Of a DNA stretch of 45,860 nt, positions 1 to 8,300 are shown in pieces; position 1 is the stretch's first letter; the number at the start of each line of letters is the position of its first letter. The DNA lies in assembly GCA_964632395.1 (NCBI GenBank), contig CAZWES010000006.1, forward strand, positions 1 to 45,860. The letters run 5' to 3'. The position numbers and the translations under genes were made by a program. A model generated the notes under the pieces. The model saw nothing but the letters and a program-made list of their open reading frames with translations, did not search any database and had not been told where the DNA came from. The DNA comes from CAZWES01 sp964632395. Lineage in GTDB: Bacteria; Patescibacteriota; Gracilibacteria; Peribacterales; Peribacteraceae.

Positions 1-184
1 GCATAGACGCTGCGAAGAAGAATATAGCAAGAAATAGTCCTAACACAACCAGAAGCGGGGCAGATCGTTCCAGAACATATGGCAACACAATCCCCGCAAC
101 AGACACCTGAACCATGCCAACAGACGCATTCGCCACATTCTTCCGCTGGCCGCTCGTCAATGTGAAGTTAATTCTGAAACGCAT
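1..184 (-). CDS. Partial small membrane protein (3' end off the window)
   Basis: Reading leftwards from an ATG at 184, the frame stays open for 61 codons to the window edge. The N-terminus is polar and basic (MRFRINFTLTSGQRKN). It is followed by two hydrophobic stretches, roughly residues 24-35 and 42-58, separated by a short charged turn (LERSA), which suggests a small two-helix membrane protein. I do not recognise the family. It is divergent from the NIF3-like gene. The start is tentative because I see no good -10 in front of it. Confidence 0.5.
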   Translation of the reverse strand, partial: MRFRINFTLTSGQRKNVANASVGMVQVSVAGIVLPYVLERSAPLLVVLGLFLAIFFFAASM

Positions 185-292
185 TGGAGAGCCGCCCTAC
201 CACACAATTAATCATCCAGGCAATCGCCAAAAAGCATGAATTCGCATTTCATATTTCCATCTGATATTCTCTCAACATCCCCACATCCAGCC

Positions 293-1288
293 ATGAAACT
301 CCAACAACTCTTCGACATCGCCATCAAGGCCGCAATTGAGGCAGACCCTCGCTCAAAAAAGGATATTGAGAAGGCTCTAAAAAGAGTGGAAGAGCGCCAC
401 AAAAGAATTGAGGGTAAGGAAAAAGAGCACATAGATCACGAGGCGAAGAAGAACCCGTACCTTGATTCAAGAATGATTTACGGAACCGGGAAAGAGGAGA
501 TTAAGCATCTGATGGTTGGTGTAGATGTTGAAACTCCGGAGCTTTTGCTTGCGCATGAACTTAAAAAATCCGGAACAAAAATTGATGCTGCCATGCTTCA
601 CCATCCGGAAGGACGCGGGCTCGCAGATCTAGAAAAAGTTATGACTGTGCAGATTGACGTTCTTGCAGAATGCGGAGTCCCTGTAAACCGTGCAGAGGGC
701 ATGCTCAGGCCCCGGATGGATAGGATCTGGCGGGTAATCCATGCAGATAACTTGTTTAGAACAGAGCAGGCGGCAAAACTTTTAAAGATTCCTATTTTTA
801 ACTGCCACTCGATATCCGACCACATGGTATGGAGATTTATGGAGAATAAAATCTGCAAAAAGAAATTTGATTCGATCAAAGATGTTCTGGATGAATTGCT
901 CGATATCCCTGAGTTCAGAGAATACGCAAGGAAAGGCAATCCACCGATTGTTGTAAATGGGAGAAAAGAAAGCCGCCCCGGGAAGATCTTTGCAACCGAG
1001 TTCACAGGCGGCACAAACGGACCGGAAGATCTTATCAAACTGCAGGCAGAGGCCGGAGTTGGCACTATCCTTTCTATGCACACAACAGATAAAACGTTGG
1101 AAGTAGCCAAAGAGCACCACGTGAATATTATTCAGTGCTCGCACATGGCAAGCGACGATATTGGTCTTAACCTGGTTATTGATGAATGGCAAAAGAAGGG
1201 TGCTAGGTTAAAGATTCTACCTGTCTCCGGATTTGTGAGAGTGGATAGGACGAAAAATAAGAAAGGAAGATTGGTCGAAGGCATCTGA
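293..1288 (+). CDS. NIF3/DUF34-like metal-binding protein
   Basis: About 331 residues. A charged helical N-terminus (residues 1-70) precedes blocks resembling the NIF3/DUF34 fold: MVGVDVETPELLLAHEL followed by AMLHHPEG (the HHP metal-ligand motif), IFNCHSISDHM in the middle, and NIIQCSHMASDDIGLN near the end, like the C-terminal GH.AS block of NIF3 proteins. Family members bind a di-metal centre; their reaction is not well established. The ATG at 293 is preferred to the in-frame ATG at 236 because an extended -10 (TGATATTCT, 262-270) lies inside the longer version. The family assignment rests on motifs only. Confidence 0.55.
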   Translation: MKLQQLFDIAIKAAIEADPRSKKDIEKALKRVEERHKRIEGKEKEHIDHEAKKNPYLDSRMIYGTGKEEIKHLMVGVDVETPELLLAHELKKSGTKIDAAMLHHPEGRGLADLEKVMTVQIDVLAECGVPVNRAEGMLRPRMDRIWRVIHADNLFRTEQAAKLLKIPIFNCHSISDHMVWRFMENKICKKKFDSIKDVLDELLDIPEFREYARKGNPPIVVNGRKESRPGKIFATEFTGGTNGPEDLIKLQAEAGVGTILSMHTTDKTLEVAKEHHVNIIQCSHMASDDIGLNLVIDEWQKKGARLKILPVSGFVRVDRTKNKKGRLVEGI

Positions 1289-1308
1289 TTGTGCTATAAT
1301 AGCCGCAG

Positions 1309-1635
1309 ATGGAAATAGACCCCCACACCATTCAGGTGATAATCACGAAAGTGCAAGATCAGCTTCGCTGTCCGCAGTGCAGGAAAAAAATGGAGGTTAA
1401 TTTGGAGTCGCTTAAGGTTCTTGGTGGTGGAGTTGCAGTAATGCAAATGCAATGCACTGCATGTGATGCGCACATCATGTTGCACACATCAATCTCTATT
1501 TCTAAGGAAAGCATGGCAGGTGACGTAACTAAGAATGCCTCTTCACGCCTCACGGTTGATATTGATGAAATAAAAACAATAAAAGAAGGAATCAAAAAAG
1601 CCGAGGGTTCATTCTCCAAAATGTTCGAAACCTAA
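1309..1635 (+). CDS. Small zinc-ribbon protein
   Basis: 108 residues with two CxxC knuckles (C21PQC24 and C49TAC52) separated by a 24-residue hydrophobic beta-like segment, the arrangement of a single zinc ribbon. The C-terminal half is charged and helical. No enzyme motif is visible, so a nucleic-acid or protein-binding role is only inferred. The extended -10 TGCTATAAT (1292-1300) ends 8 bases before the ATG, so the mRNA should be leaderless. It is followed after 8 bp by a lipoprotein gene and probably co-transcribed with it. Confidence 0.7.
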   Translation: MEIDPHTIQVIITKVQDQLRCPQCRKKMEVNLESLKVLGGGVAVMQMQCTACDAHIMLHTSISISKESMAGDVTKNASSRLTVDIDEIKTIKEGIKKAEGSFSKMFET

Positions 1636-1643
1636 AAAACAAA

Positions 1644-1997
1644 ATGCCATATCTGATCCTCGCCGTAGCGGCTGCCTCTCTTCTGCTCCTTGGATGCTCG
1701 TTCGGAGGTACGCTTGAGGAGCGCCAGGAGCGTGCTAATAGGATTCTTAACCAAACAAAGGAGGGTGTTGTTCAGGGTGTAGAAGATGCAAAGCGCTTGA
1801 AGAGCGGAATTTCAGACACGCTATCCGGAGCAACGCATGCAATAAAAGAGACGACTGAAGAGCTTAAAGAGCGTGCGGATAATTTGCAGCAGGGAATCGA
1901 AAAAGTCGCAGATGCTGTGCAGGGTGCGCAGGAAGGAGTGGAAGAAGTGAAGGGAGCGTTGAATGTTAGTGGAGACGAGGAAGAAGTGAGTGAGTGA
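1644..1997 (+). CDS. Small lipoprotein with amphipathic helical repeats
   Basis: 117 residues. The N-terminal hydrophobic helix ends in a lipobox, LLLGC with Cys18, so the mature protein should be lipidated and anchored in the membrane. The remainder (ERQERANRILNQ, then VEDAKRLKSGISDT, ATHAIKETTEELKERADNLQ and IEKVADAVQGAQEGVEEVKG) is a run of 11-mer-like amphipathic helices, likely a coiled coil. Function is unknown. It lies 8 bp downstream of the zinc-ribbon gene with no promoter or ribosome-binding site of its own. Confidence 0.7.
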   Translation: MPYLILAVAAASLLLLGCSFGGTLEERQERANRILNQTKEGVVQGVEDAKRLKSGISDTLSGATHAIKETTEELKERADNLQQGIEKVADAVQGAQEGVEEVKGALNVSGDEEEVSE

Positions 1998-2025
1998 GGA
2001 TACACCGCCACCTCATCGTCACCGC

Positions 2026-2037
2026 TATAATAAATCT
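2026..2037 (+). promoter_or_regulatory. -10 element for leaderless wecG/tagA
   Basis: TATAAT at 2026-2031, then six bases, then ATG at 2038. Transcription starting about 7 bases after the -10 would begin on the A of the start codon. This fixes the gene start at 2038 rather than at the upstream in-frame GTG (1990). Confidence 0.7.
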
Positions 2038-2898
2038 ATGAGAACTGAAATCCTCGATATCCCCATCGATGTTTTATCGCAAGATGATGCAGTTCGGAGA
2101 ATCTCCGAGCTCTTCCGCAAAGAAGGCCAATTCCAGATTGCAACACCAAATCCGGAGATGTTGGTTGAGGCCAGGAAAAACCCTGAATTCCGATCAGTTC
2201 TGCAGCAGACGGAAATCAATCTGCCAGATGGGGCGGGACTTGTTTGGGCAGTACGCAAGTTCTCTTCGAGCGAGTATGGTTCTGCGTCGCAGAACCATAC
2301 GAGTCGAGAAGCTTCTTCATCTGATAAACTTCTCGACTCACACAATCGTGCAAAGCACGATTGTGCTCGCTCGAAGAGAACTATTGAGCGCATCACCGGC
2401 ACCGACACCCTCCTCCATCTCTGCTCCTCCGCCTCCCGCATCTGCCCTCCAGAAAGAATTTTCCTACTCGGAGCGGCACCCGGCATTGCAGAAAAAGCTG
2501 CAGAAAAATTAAAGAAAAAGAATCATCTGCTAAAAGAAATCGGAACATTCAGCGGATCACCGAAAGCGGAAGATGAAGCGGAGATCATCGATAAAATAAA
2601 TGCCTTCCAACCAACTCTCCTCTTTGTCGCATTCGGCGCACCTGCACAAGAACTATGGATTGCACGCAATCTTCCAAAGTTGAAAACTGTGAAGGTTGCT
2701 ATGGGTGTGGGTGGGGCTTTTGATTTTATTTCCGGGAAGCGGAAACGTGCCCCGCGATGGATGCAGAAGATTGGGCTGGAATGGCTTTGGCGGCTTGTGC
2801 TTGAGCCAAGGAGGTTCAAGCGGATTTGGAATGCGGTGATAGTCTTCCCCTGGCTTATTTTGCAGTCTCCACAACCCGCCGCTCCCGAATCACATTAA
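2038..2898 (+). CDS. WecG/TagA/CpsF family glycosyltransferase with in-frame insertion
   Basis: 286 residues; about 245 is usual. The family (GT26) moves an amino-sugar from a UDP donor to a lipid-linked acceptor in wall or envelope polysaccharide synthesis. Visible blocks are ATPNPEMLVEAR, LPDGAGLVWAVRKF (with the conserved Asp), ERITGTDTLLHLC, RIFLLGAAPGIAEKAAEKL, LLFVAFGAPAQELWIARN, GVGGAFDFISGKRKRAPRWM and GLEWLWRL, so the fold is complete. Between RKF and ERITG, where relatives have a few residues, there is an extra Ser/Lys-rich stretch (about residues 74-115) encoded by a 125-bp cloverleaf of palindromes. The frame is kept. The 3' end overlaps rny tail-to-tail by 44 bp. Confidence 0.9.
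   Translation: MRTEILDIPIDVLSQDDAVRRISELFRKEGQFQIATPNPEMLVEARKNPEFRSVLQQTEINLPDGAGLVWAVRKFSSSEYGSASQNHTSREASSSDKLLDSHNRAKHDCARSKRTIERITGTDTLLHLCSSASRICPPERIFLLGAAPGIAEKAAEKLKKKNHLLKEIGTFSGSPKAEDEAEIIDKINAFQPTLLFVAFGAPAQELWIARNLPKLKTVKVAMGVGGAFDFISGKRKRAPRWMQKIGLEWLWRLVLEPRRFKRIWNAVIVFPWLILQSPQPAAPESH
2258..2382 (+). repeat. 125-bp cloverleaf palindromic element inside wecG/tagA
   Basis: A perfect 17-bp outer stem (2258-2274 with 2366-2382) encloses three consecutive perfect hairpins. They are 2275-2299 (12-bp arms, 1-nt centre), 2301-2339 (11-bp arms 2301-2311/2329-2339, 17-nt loop) and 2341-2365 (11-bp arms, AAA loop). Linkers between stems are 0 or 1 nt. The whole element is translated in frame within the glycosyltransferase. 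Confidence 0.95.
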
Positions 2899-4414
2899 CC
2901 TTGATGACACCGGGGTACGTAAGCTCCTGCTCAACCTTCTCCGCAATATCCTTTGCAAGCTTTCGCTGCGCAAGATCATCCACATCATCTGCGTTTACGA
3001 ATACACGAATCTCCCGGCCGGCGCTGATTGCGTAAGCCTTTTGGACACCTTCGAATGAGCGTGCAGCATCTTCCAGCTCACGCAGACGCTTGATGTAGGA
3101 TTCCAAAGACTCACGGCGGGCACCCGGACGCGCGCCGCTTATTGCATCGGCTGCCGCAACTACGAATGCCTCCGCGCTTTCCATTGGAATATCCTCGTGG
3201 TGCGCGGCAACACAGTGGACCACTTCCGGCCGCACTTTGTAGCGCTTACAGATCTCTACACCGATCTCGACGTGAGTTCCTTTTACCTCGTGATCAAGCG
3301 CTTTGCCGATATCGTGAAGAAGACATCCTTCCGCAACCACAAGCGGATCAGCGCCGACTTCCTCCGCAAGCATCCTGGCAAGATGCGCCATCTCCACGCT
3401 GTGTTTCAAAATATTCTGACCATAGCTAGTTCTAAACCTCAAACGCCCAACAATTTTGATGAGCTCCGGATGATAGCCAGTTATCCCAAGATCATCACAC
3501 GCGCGCTCGCCGAACTGCACCATCATTTTACCGACTTCCTTTTTCTGCTTTTCGACTTCTTCCTCAATTCGTGCAGGCTGAATGCGGCCATCCTGAATCA
3601 ATTTTTCCATCGCGCGCTTTGCAACATATCGTCTTACAAGATCGAATCCCGTGACAACTATCGCCTCGGGAGTGTCATCAATTATGACATCTGTGCCAGT
3701 TGCACGCTCAAACGCGATGATGTTTCTCCCCTCTTTTCCGATTATCCGTCCCTTCATGTCATCACTCGGTAGCTGCACGACTGTTGCAGTGGATTCCGCG
3801 GTTACCTCAGATGCGTACCGTTGCATAGCCTGCGAAAGAAGATCCTTTGATTTCTCTTCAACATCTCTCTCTGATTCCTTTTTAATAAGATCAACCTGCT
3901 TGGCAAAATGAGAACTAAACTCACGCTCAACCTCTAATTGAAGTTTTTTCGCAGCATCCTCCCGTGAGAGCTGAGCAACTTCCTCAAGTGCTTTTCTGTG
4001 CTTCTCTTCCGCATGGCTTAGCTCTTCCCTAAGAGCATCTGCCTTCTCATGCTTCTGTTTTAGGGATGATTTTTCCTCCTTAACTTCCTGCTCATTCTTT
4101 GTCAGATCCTTTTCCCATTGCGTAAGCCTCGCATCTTCCTTTTGCAATTCCGAACGTTCCTGTTGCGCTTTGAGCTTGGCATCGGAGATTATCTCCTTTG
4201 CCTTTGCATGCGCTTCCGCCTCGGCAGCTTTTAGCTCACCTTTTGCTGCTGCTGCCTTCGATTGCGTAGCCTGCAAAGTTCGCTCCTGCGCGTTTATTTT
4301 TTCCTGGAGCTTCTGTGAAATCTTTTCACCGCCTCCACGCGATTTCGCGATAACAAATCCAAGCGCTCCTCCAACAAAGAGCGATATTGCAATTCCAATG
4401 ATGAGTGTTTCCAT
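2855..4414 (-). CDS. rny: Ribonuclease Y
   Basis: 519 residues, normal for the family. An N-terminal membrane helix (IGIAISLFVGGALGFVIA) is followed by a long coiled coil (about 25-200, rich in Glu/Lys/Ala), a KH domain with the GRIIGKEGRNI loop, and an HD domain with HSVEMAH and LLHDIGKA (metal-binding His/Asp) plus VAAHHEDI. The C-terminal block ends ELTYPGVIKVNVIRERRVVE, as in other RNase Y. It is a membrane-anchored endoribonuclease that initiates mRNA decay. Candidate -10 TATATC lies about 20 bp upstream. It is convergent with and overlaps wecG/tagA. Confidence 0.97.
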   Translation of the reverse strand: METLIIGIAISLFVGGALGFVIAKSRGGGEKISQKLQEKINAQERTLQATQSKAAAAKGELKAAEAEAHAKAKEIISDAKLKAQQERSELQKEDARLTQWEKDLTKNEQEVKEEKSSLKQKHEKADALREELSHAEEKHRKALEEVAQLSREDAAKKLQLEVEREFSSHFAKQVDLIKKESERDVEEKSKDLLSQAMQRYASEVTAESTATVVQLPSDDMKGRIIGKEGRNIIAFERATGTDVIIDDTPEAIVVTGFDLVRRYVAKRAMEKLIQDGRIQPARIEEEVEKQKKEVGKMMVQFGERACDDLGITGYHPELIKIVGRLRFRTSYGQNILKHSVEMAHLARMLAEEVGADPLVVAEGCLLHDIGKALDHEVKGTHVEIGVEICKRYKVRPEVVHCVAAHHEDIPMESAEAFVVAAADAISGARPGARRESLESYIKRLRELEDAARSFEGVQKAYAISAGREIRVFVNADDVDDLAQRKLAKDIAEKVEQELTYPGVIKVNVIRERRVVETAK

Positions 4415-4770
4415 AATTCATAAGGGTCAGGGATATAGAATTCCAGTCACTGCCTCGAGAGGGGGAATCCCTCCCTGACGCGCCCTTGGGTTAGCCGTTC
4501 ATGTTCAGTGCATCAAGCGTTGTGTAATAGAATCTTAATGAAAGGACTAAAAGGTGTTAATAAAGGTTTGATGATCGAACGGAAAAAAGTACAAAGTGAC
4601 TGGATTGATGCCACCAGTATACACATGACAACAGAAAAAAGCGATGGCAAGGTTTTGGGCTTGTAGTAGCTAAGGGGGCTTGTGGAAGGGGAAAATGGGG
4701 GTTGCGGGGATTTGGGGATGTTTTTTGGATATAATTGCATAGGTATCCCGTAAAATGATACGGTTTATGT
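4415..4770. other. 356-bp region between rny and a small ORF, largely unexplained
   Basis: Contains upstream sequence for rny, a GC-rich patch with a short hairpin (GAGGGGGAATCCCTCCC region, about 4457-4474), one possible 42-codon ORF (4538-4666) and a TATAAT at 4730-4735 for the gene at 4771. The purine-rich, G-run-rich stretch 4660-4725 is not coding in any convincing way. Confidence 0.4.
4538..4666 (+). CDS. Possible 42-residue peptide
   Basis: ATG at 4538, stop TAG at 4664-4666, encoding MKGLKGVNKGLMIERKKVQS... A weak -10 (TAATAG, 4525-4530) ends 7 bases before the ATG, matching the leaderless spacing of neighbouring genes. There is no family resemblance, and this could be chance. Confidence 0.25.
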   Translation: MKGLKGVNKGLMIERKKVQSDWIDATSIHMTTEKSDGKVLGL

Positions 4771-4956
4771 GTGTTTGGAATACTCAAAAAGAATCGGCCA
4801 GATGAAGAGACTACAGTCGATGAAGGAATGGCAAAACCCAACCATGAGGATCAGAAAATGCGTCGCGAGGCGGATTTTGAAACAGCCGCACATGTTAAGC
4901 AACGAGATATAAGAGCAAAAGGCTGGCGCCACGCACTGTCAGAAGTGCTGGAGTAG
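4771..4956 (+). CDS. Small charged protein of unknown function
   Basis: 61 residues from a GTG start (MFGILKKNRPDEE...). It is rich in Asp, Glu, Arg and Lys, without a membrane segment; the second half (RREADFETAAHVKQRDIRAKGW) is probably helical. A clear TATAAT at 4730-4735 would give a leader of about 30 nt. No family recognised. It is bounded by rny on one side and the transposase remnant on the other. Confidence 0.5.
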   Translation: MFGILKKNRPDEETTVDEGMAKPNHEDQKMRREADFETAAHVKQRDIRAKGWRHALSEVLE

Positions 4957-4963
4957 TTAAGTG

Positions 4964-5212
4964 TTATTGATCCGGAGTCCACCGTTTCGGATTCTCCCGA
5001 ATATATTTCCTGATTTGGTTCAGCTCTGCTTTGCTTTGGATAATGTGATCGTGGAAGTTGCGTTGCCAGATCTGTATACCTGTACCGAAACCATCGAGGC
5101 GTTGTATTAGTTTTGTGGAAGTGGTTTTAAAAGCTCCAATGAGTCGCCCCAACGTCTTTGGTTTGCCAGTAATAGCAAACGGTGCTGACCAATCGGGTGA
5201 TGGTGCATTCAA
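4964..5212 (-). pseudogene. C-terminal remnant of a REP-associated tyrosine transposase (RAYT, Y1_Tnp family)
   Basis: The frame encodes LGRLIGAFKTTSTKLIQRL..GTGIQIWQRNFHDHIIQSKAELNQIRKYIRENPKRW. This is the characteristic C-terminal block of RAYT/IS200-like transposases (IWQRN..DHII.....L..IR.YI..NP..W). The N-terminal part with the HUH motif is missing. The open frame continues rightwards to about 5290 with proline-rich sequence but no ATG, so this is a decayed fragment. RAYTs process REP-type palindromes, and a perfect 28-bp palindrome lies 88 bp to its right, at the 5' side of this fragment. Confidence 0.8.
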
Positions 5213-5300
5213 AGCAGGAATTGAAAATGGTAGTGTGTTTGTGGCAGACGGTATTTTTGTAGGGGCGGTCGGTATCGACGCGCAGGCGCCGGAGTTTTTT

Positions 5301-5328
5301 GTAGGGGCGCTTGGCCAAGCGCCCCTAC
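5301..5328. repeat. 28-bp perfect REP-like palindrome
   Basis: GTAGGGGCGCTTGG followed by its exact reverse complement. A half copy (GTAGGGGCGG) sits at 5259-5268, preceded by the same T-run. Its position beside a RAYT remnant suggests it was the substrate of that transposase. Confidence 0.85.
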
Positions 5329-5362
5329 TGCACTACAATCCTTCCCTTTTTGTGTTTACATC

Positions 5363-8300
5363 ATGCCCCGTCGCTTTCTCTGCATTCTTCTGTTTTCTTG
5401 CTTTCTAATTGCCCTACCTGGTGCAACCTCGTTTGCCAAAATTGTCATCTCTGAGCTCCTCTGGCCCGGCTCCGATTTTTCTTCCGCCGATGAGTGGATT
5501 GAACTTGCAAATACGGGAACCGGAACAATTTCACTTAGCGGTTACACTCTAACAAAGCTTTCAAAGGGTGAAGAGGTTCCGATGCTCACATTAAATGAAG
5601 ATGCAGTCATCGGATCTGGCGACACATTCATCATCTCAAATTATTCTGAAGAAAAATCTCGTCTCGCAATTGATCCGGATTTTGTTACTTCAAAAGTTAG
5701 CCTTTCTAACACCAAGCTTCAACTCAAACTTTATGATGTATCAGGTGGAACTTTGCTTGACACCGTGGATGACGGAGTAGGAAAACCATTTGCAGGATCA
5801 AATGACGATCCAAAAGCTTCGATGGAAAGAATTAGTTTGACGGAATCTGGAACACTCAAAATAAACTGGCAAACGGCAACAACTTTTTTGAATTTTGATG
5901 ACGGTGCCCCGATTCTCGGGACACCCAACGCTCCGAATGGGACAGGGCCATCAATTGACGTTTTTCCGCCAGCAGAAGCTACAAATTTCGCTGCTGAATT
6001 ACAGTCGTTAACATCATTGTTGCATGTGACGTGGACCCCCAGCACCTCCCTCGATCTCGCATCACAAGAACTTACATGGAGCGGAACCGGTAGAACGCTC
6101 AGCAAAACTGCAACCGGTTTGACTCTTGCAGATACCGGAACCGGCATCACTTTCACGCTTTGTTCAACCGATTCAAACGGAAATACATCAAGCGGCGTCA
6201 CAACAACTTCAGTGATGCGTCCGCAAGTGATGATCACGGAAGTTCTTGCAAATCCAATTGGGAAAGATGATGAAGAATGGATCGAGATTGCAAACTTTGG
6301 TGATGAGGCAATCGATCTTTTTGGTTGGATTTTGGACGAGGGAAACTCACCCGGAAATTATCAAATTGATACATCGCTTGTACTCGAACCTGATGAACAT
6401 ATTGTCTTTCCAAAATCTGTGACGGGGCTACCACTCGGAAATGACGGTGAGATGCTTTCACTCATGCGCGGGCAGAACGTGATGGATCAGTGGAATTACA
6501 TCAAAACTGCAGAAGAAGTGAGTTATGGCAGAAAACTTGATGACCCCGATCAGTTCATGGCTTTCTGCGTTCCAACTCCCGGTAAACCTAACGAAGTTAT
6601 TGAACCCGATCCTATGATAATCATTCAAAGCGGAGATCTCACAGGTGACGGAAGAGTGACAGTCAATCTGACCGTTGAAGTGATGACAGGATCAACGGCG
6701 CATGCAACCTGCTCCTGGAATTACGGTGACGGTTTTACATCAGATAGCTGCAATCCACCATCACACACATTCAAAAATGCCGGAACTTATGAAATTAAAC
6801 TTACTTACGCTGACTTCTGCGGGAATTCAATTGAACGCGGCGTGACTGCAACTGTAAAAGAAGCTGGAAGGCACAGACCTGCGTCATCAAATTCAAGTGG
6901 TGGCGGAAGCGGCGGAAGTGGATCCCCTTCCTCATCAAAAAGCAAAAGTGGCAAAAGCGGCCCCTGCCGTCCAACCCATTTCGGCGGAGTCAGAGTCAGT
7001 GAATTTCTCCCAAATCCAATAGGATCAGATACCGAAAACGAATGGATAGAACTTGAAAATGTTCTTAATCAAAACATCTCACTTTGCGGATGGAAGATTG
7101 ATGATGTGGATGGTGGCAGTAAGCCGTTTTCCTTGGATGATCTTAGAATTGCTGCAAATCAGTTTTTAGTACTCAAACGTGATGTTACTAAGATTGCATT
7201 GAATAATTCAAATGAAGAAATTCGCCTCTTTGCACCGGGCAACGACTTGAAAGACAAAACCTCTTACGCAAAAAGTTCTGAAGGTGAATCAATCGCGCTC
7301 AGATCTGACGGGCTTTTTGTCTCAACTCCATTCTTGACTCCGGGTGAAAAAAACCGATTCAGAACTGCAGAAAGAAGATTTGATCACGAGACCGTTGTGG
7401 TTTCTGCAGCACTTCCAAATCCGGAGGGCGAAGATAAGGGGAATGAATGGATCGAGGTCACGAATGTCGGTGACAGTGTGGTTGATCTTCGTGGATGGTT
7501 TTTGGATAACAAGGAAGATAACAAAAGTCCATATGAGATTCCGAATGTGCTTTTGCGGCCCGGTGAGGTTAGGCGTTTTGTTTATGATGAAACGAAGATC
7601 ACACTCACAAATAGCTCTGATCAGGCAAGGCTTTTGGATCCGGATGGTGCAGTTGTTTCCGTTTTAAACTGGAACTCTGCTGCCTCCGGGCGAATTTACA
7701 GGCCCGCGCAGCCCGGGAAGAAAGTGAAGGTAAAGGTCACGAATGTAATTGATGGAGATACAATTGATGTAATTATTGATGGCATACGCGAGCGAGTGCG
7801 CTTGATAGGTGTTGATACGCCGGAAACCGTCCACCCGACCAAAGCAGTTGAACATTTTGGGAAAGAAGCGAGCGAGTTCACAAAACAAACATTGGAGGGG
7901 AGTGAAGTTACACTGGAATTTGGTGAAGAAGATCGTGATAAGTATGGAAGAATTCTGGCTTACGTCCTTTTGTTTGATGGCACGAACTTCAATGGAGAAC
8001 TTATTCGCCAAGGATACGCCTACGCATATCTTCGTTTCCCATTCGCACTGAGTGAATTATTTGCCGCGTATGAAGCAGAAGCTAGAAGATTTAAGCTCGG
8101 GCTTTGGGCAGATGAGGAGATTGTTTTTGTTCTGCGACAAGAAGGCATTATTCCGGACGACAGTGGCACGGCACTCAGTGACGTGCAATCGGAGGAAATG
8201 GCAGCCGAAAACCAGTCCAGCGCCACAGGAGCAATAATCACATCATCTGGCGCAACCATGACAGGTGAAATCGTTGCTATCGACCCAGAACTTGTAGCGG

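Noticed and set aside
5213..5362. Full-length RAYT gene upstream of the remnant
   Set aside because: The frame continues but shows only low-complexity Pro/Thr sequence without the HUH motif or a start codon.
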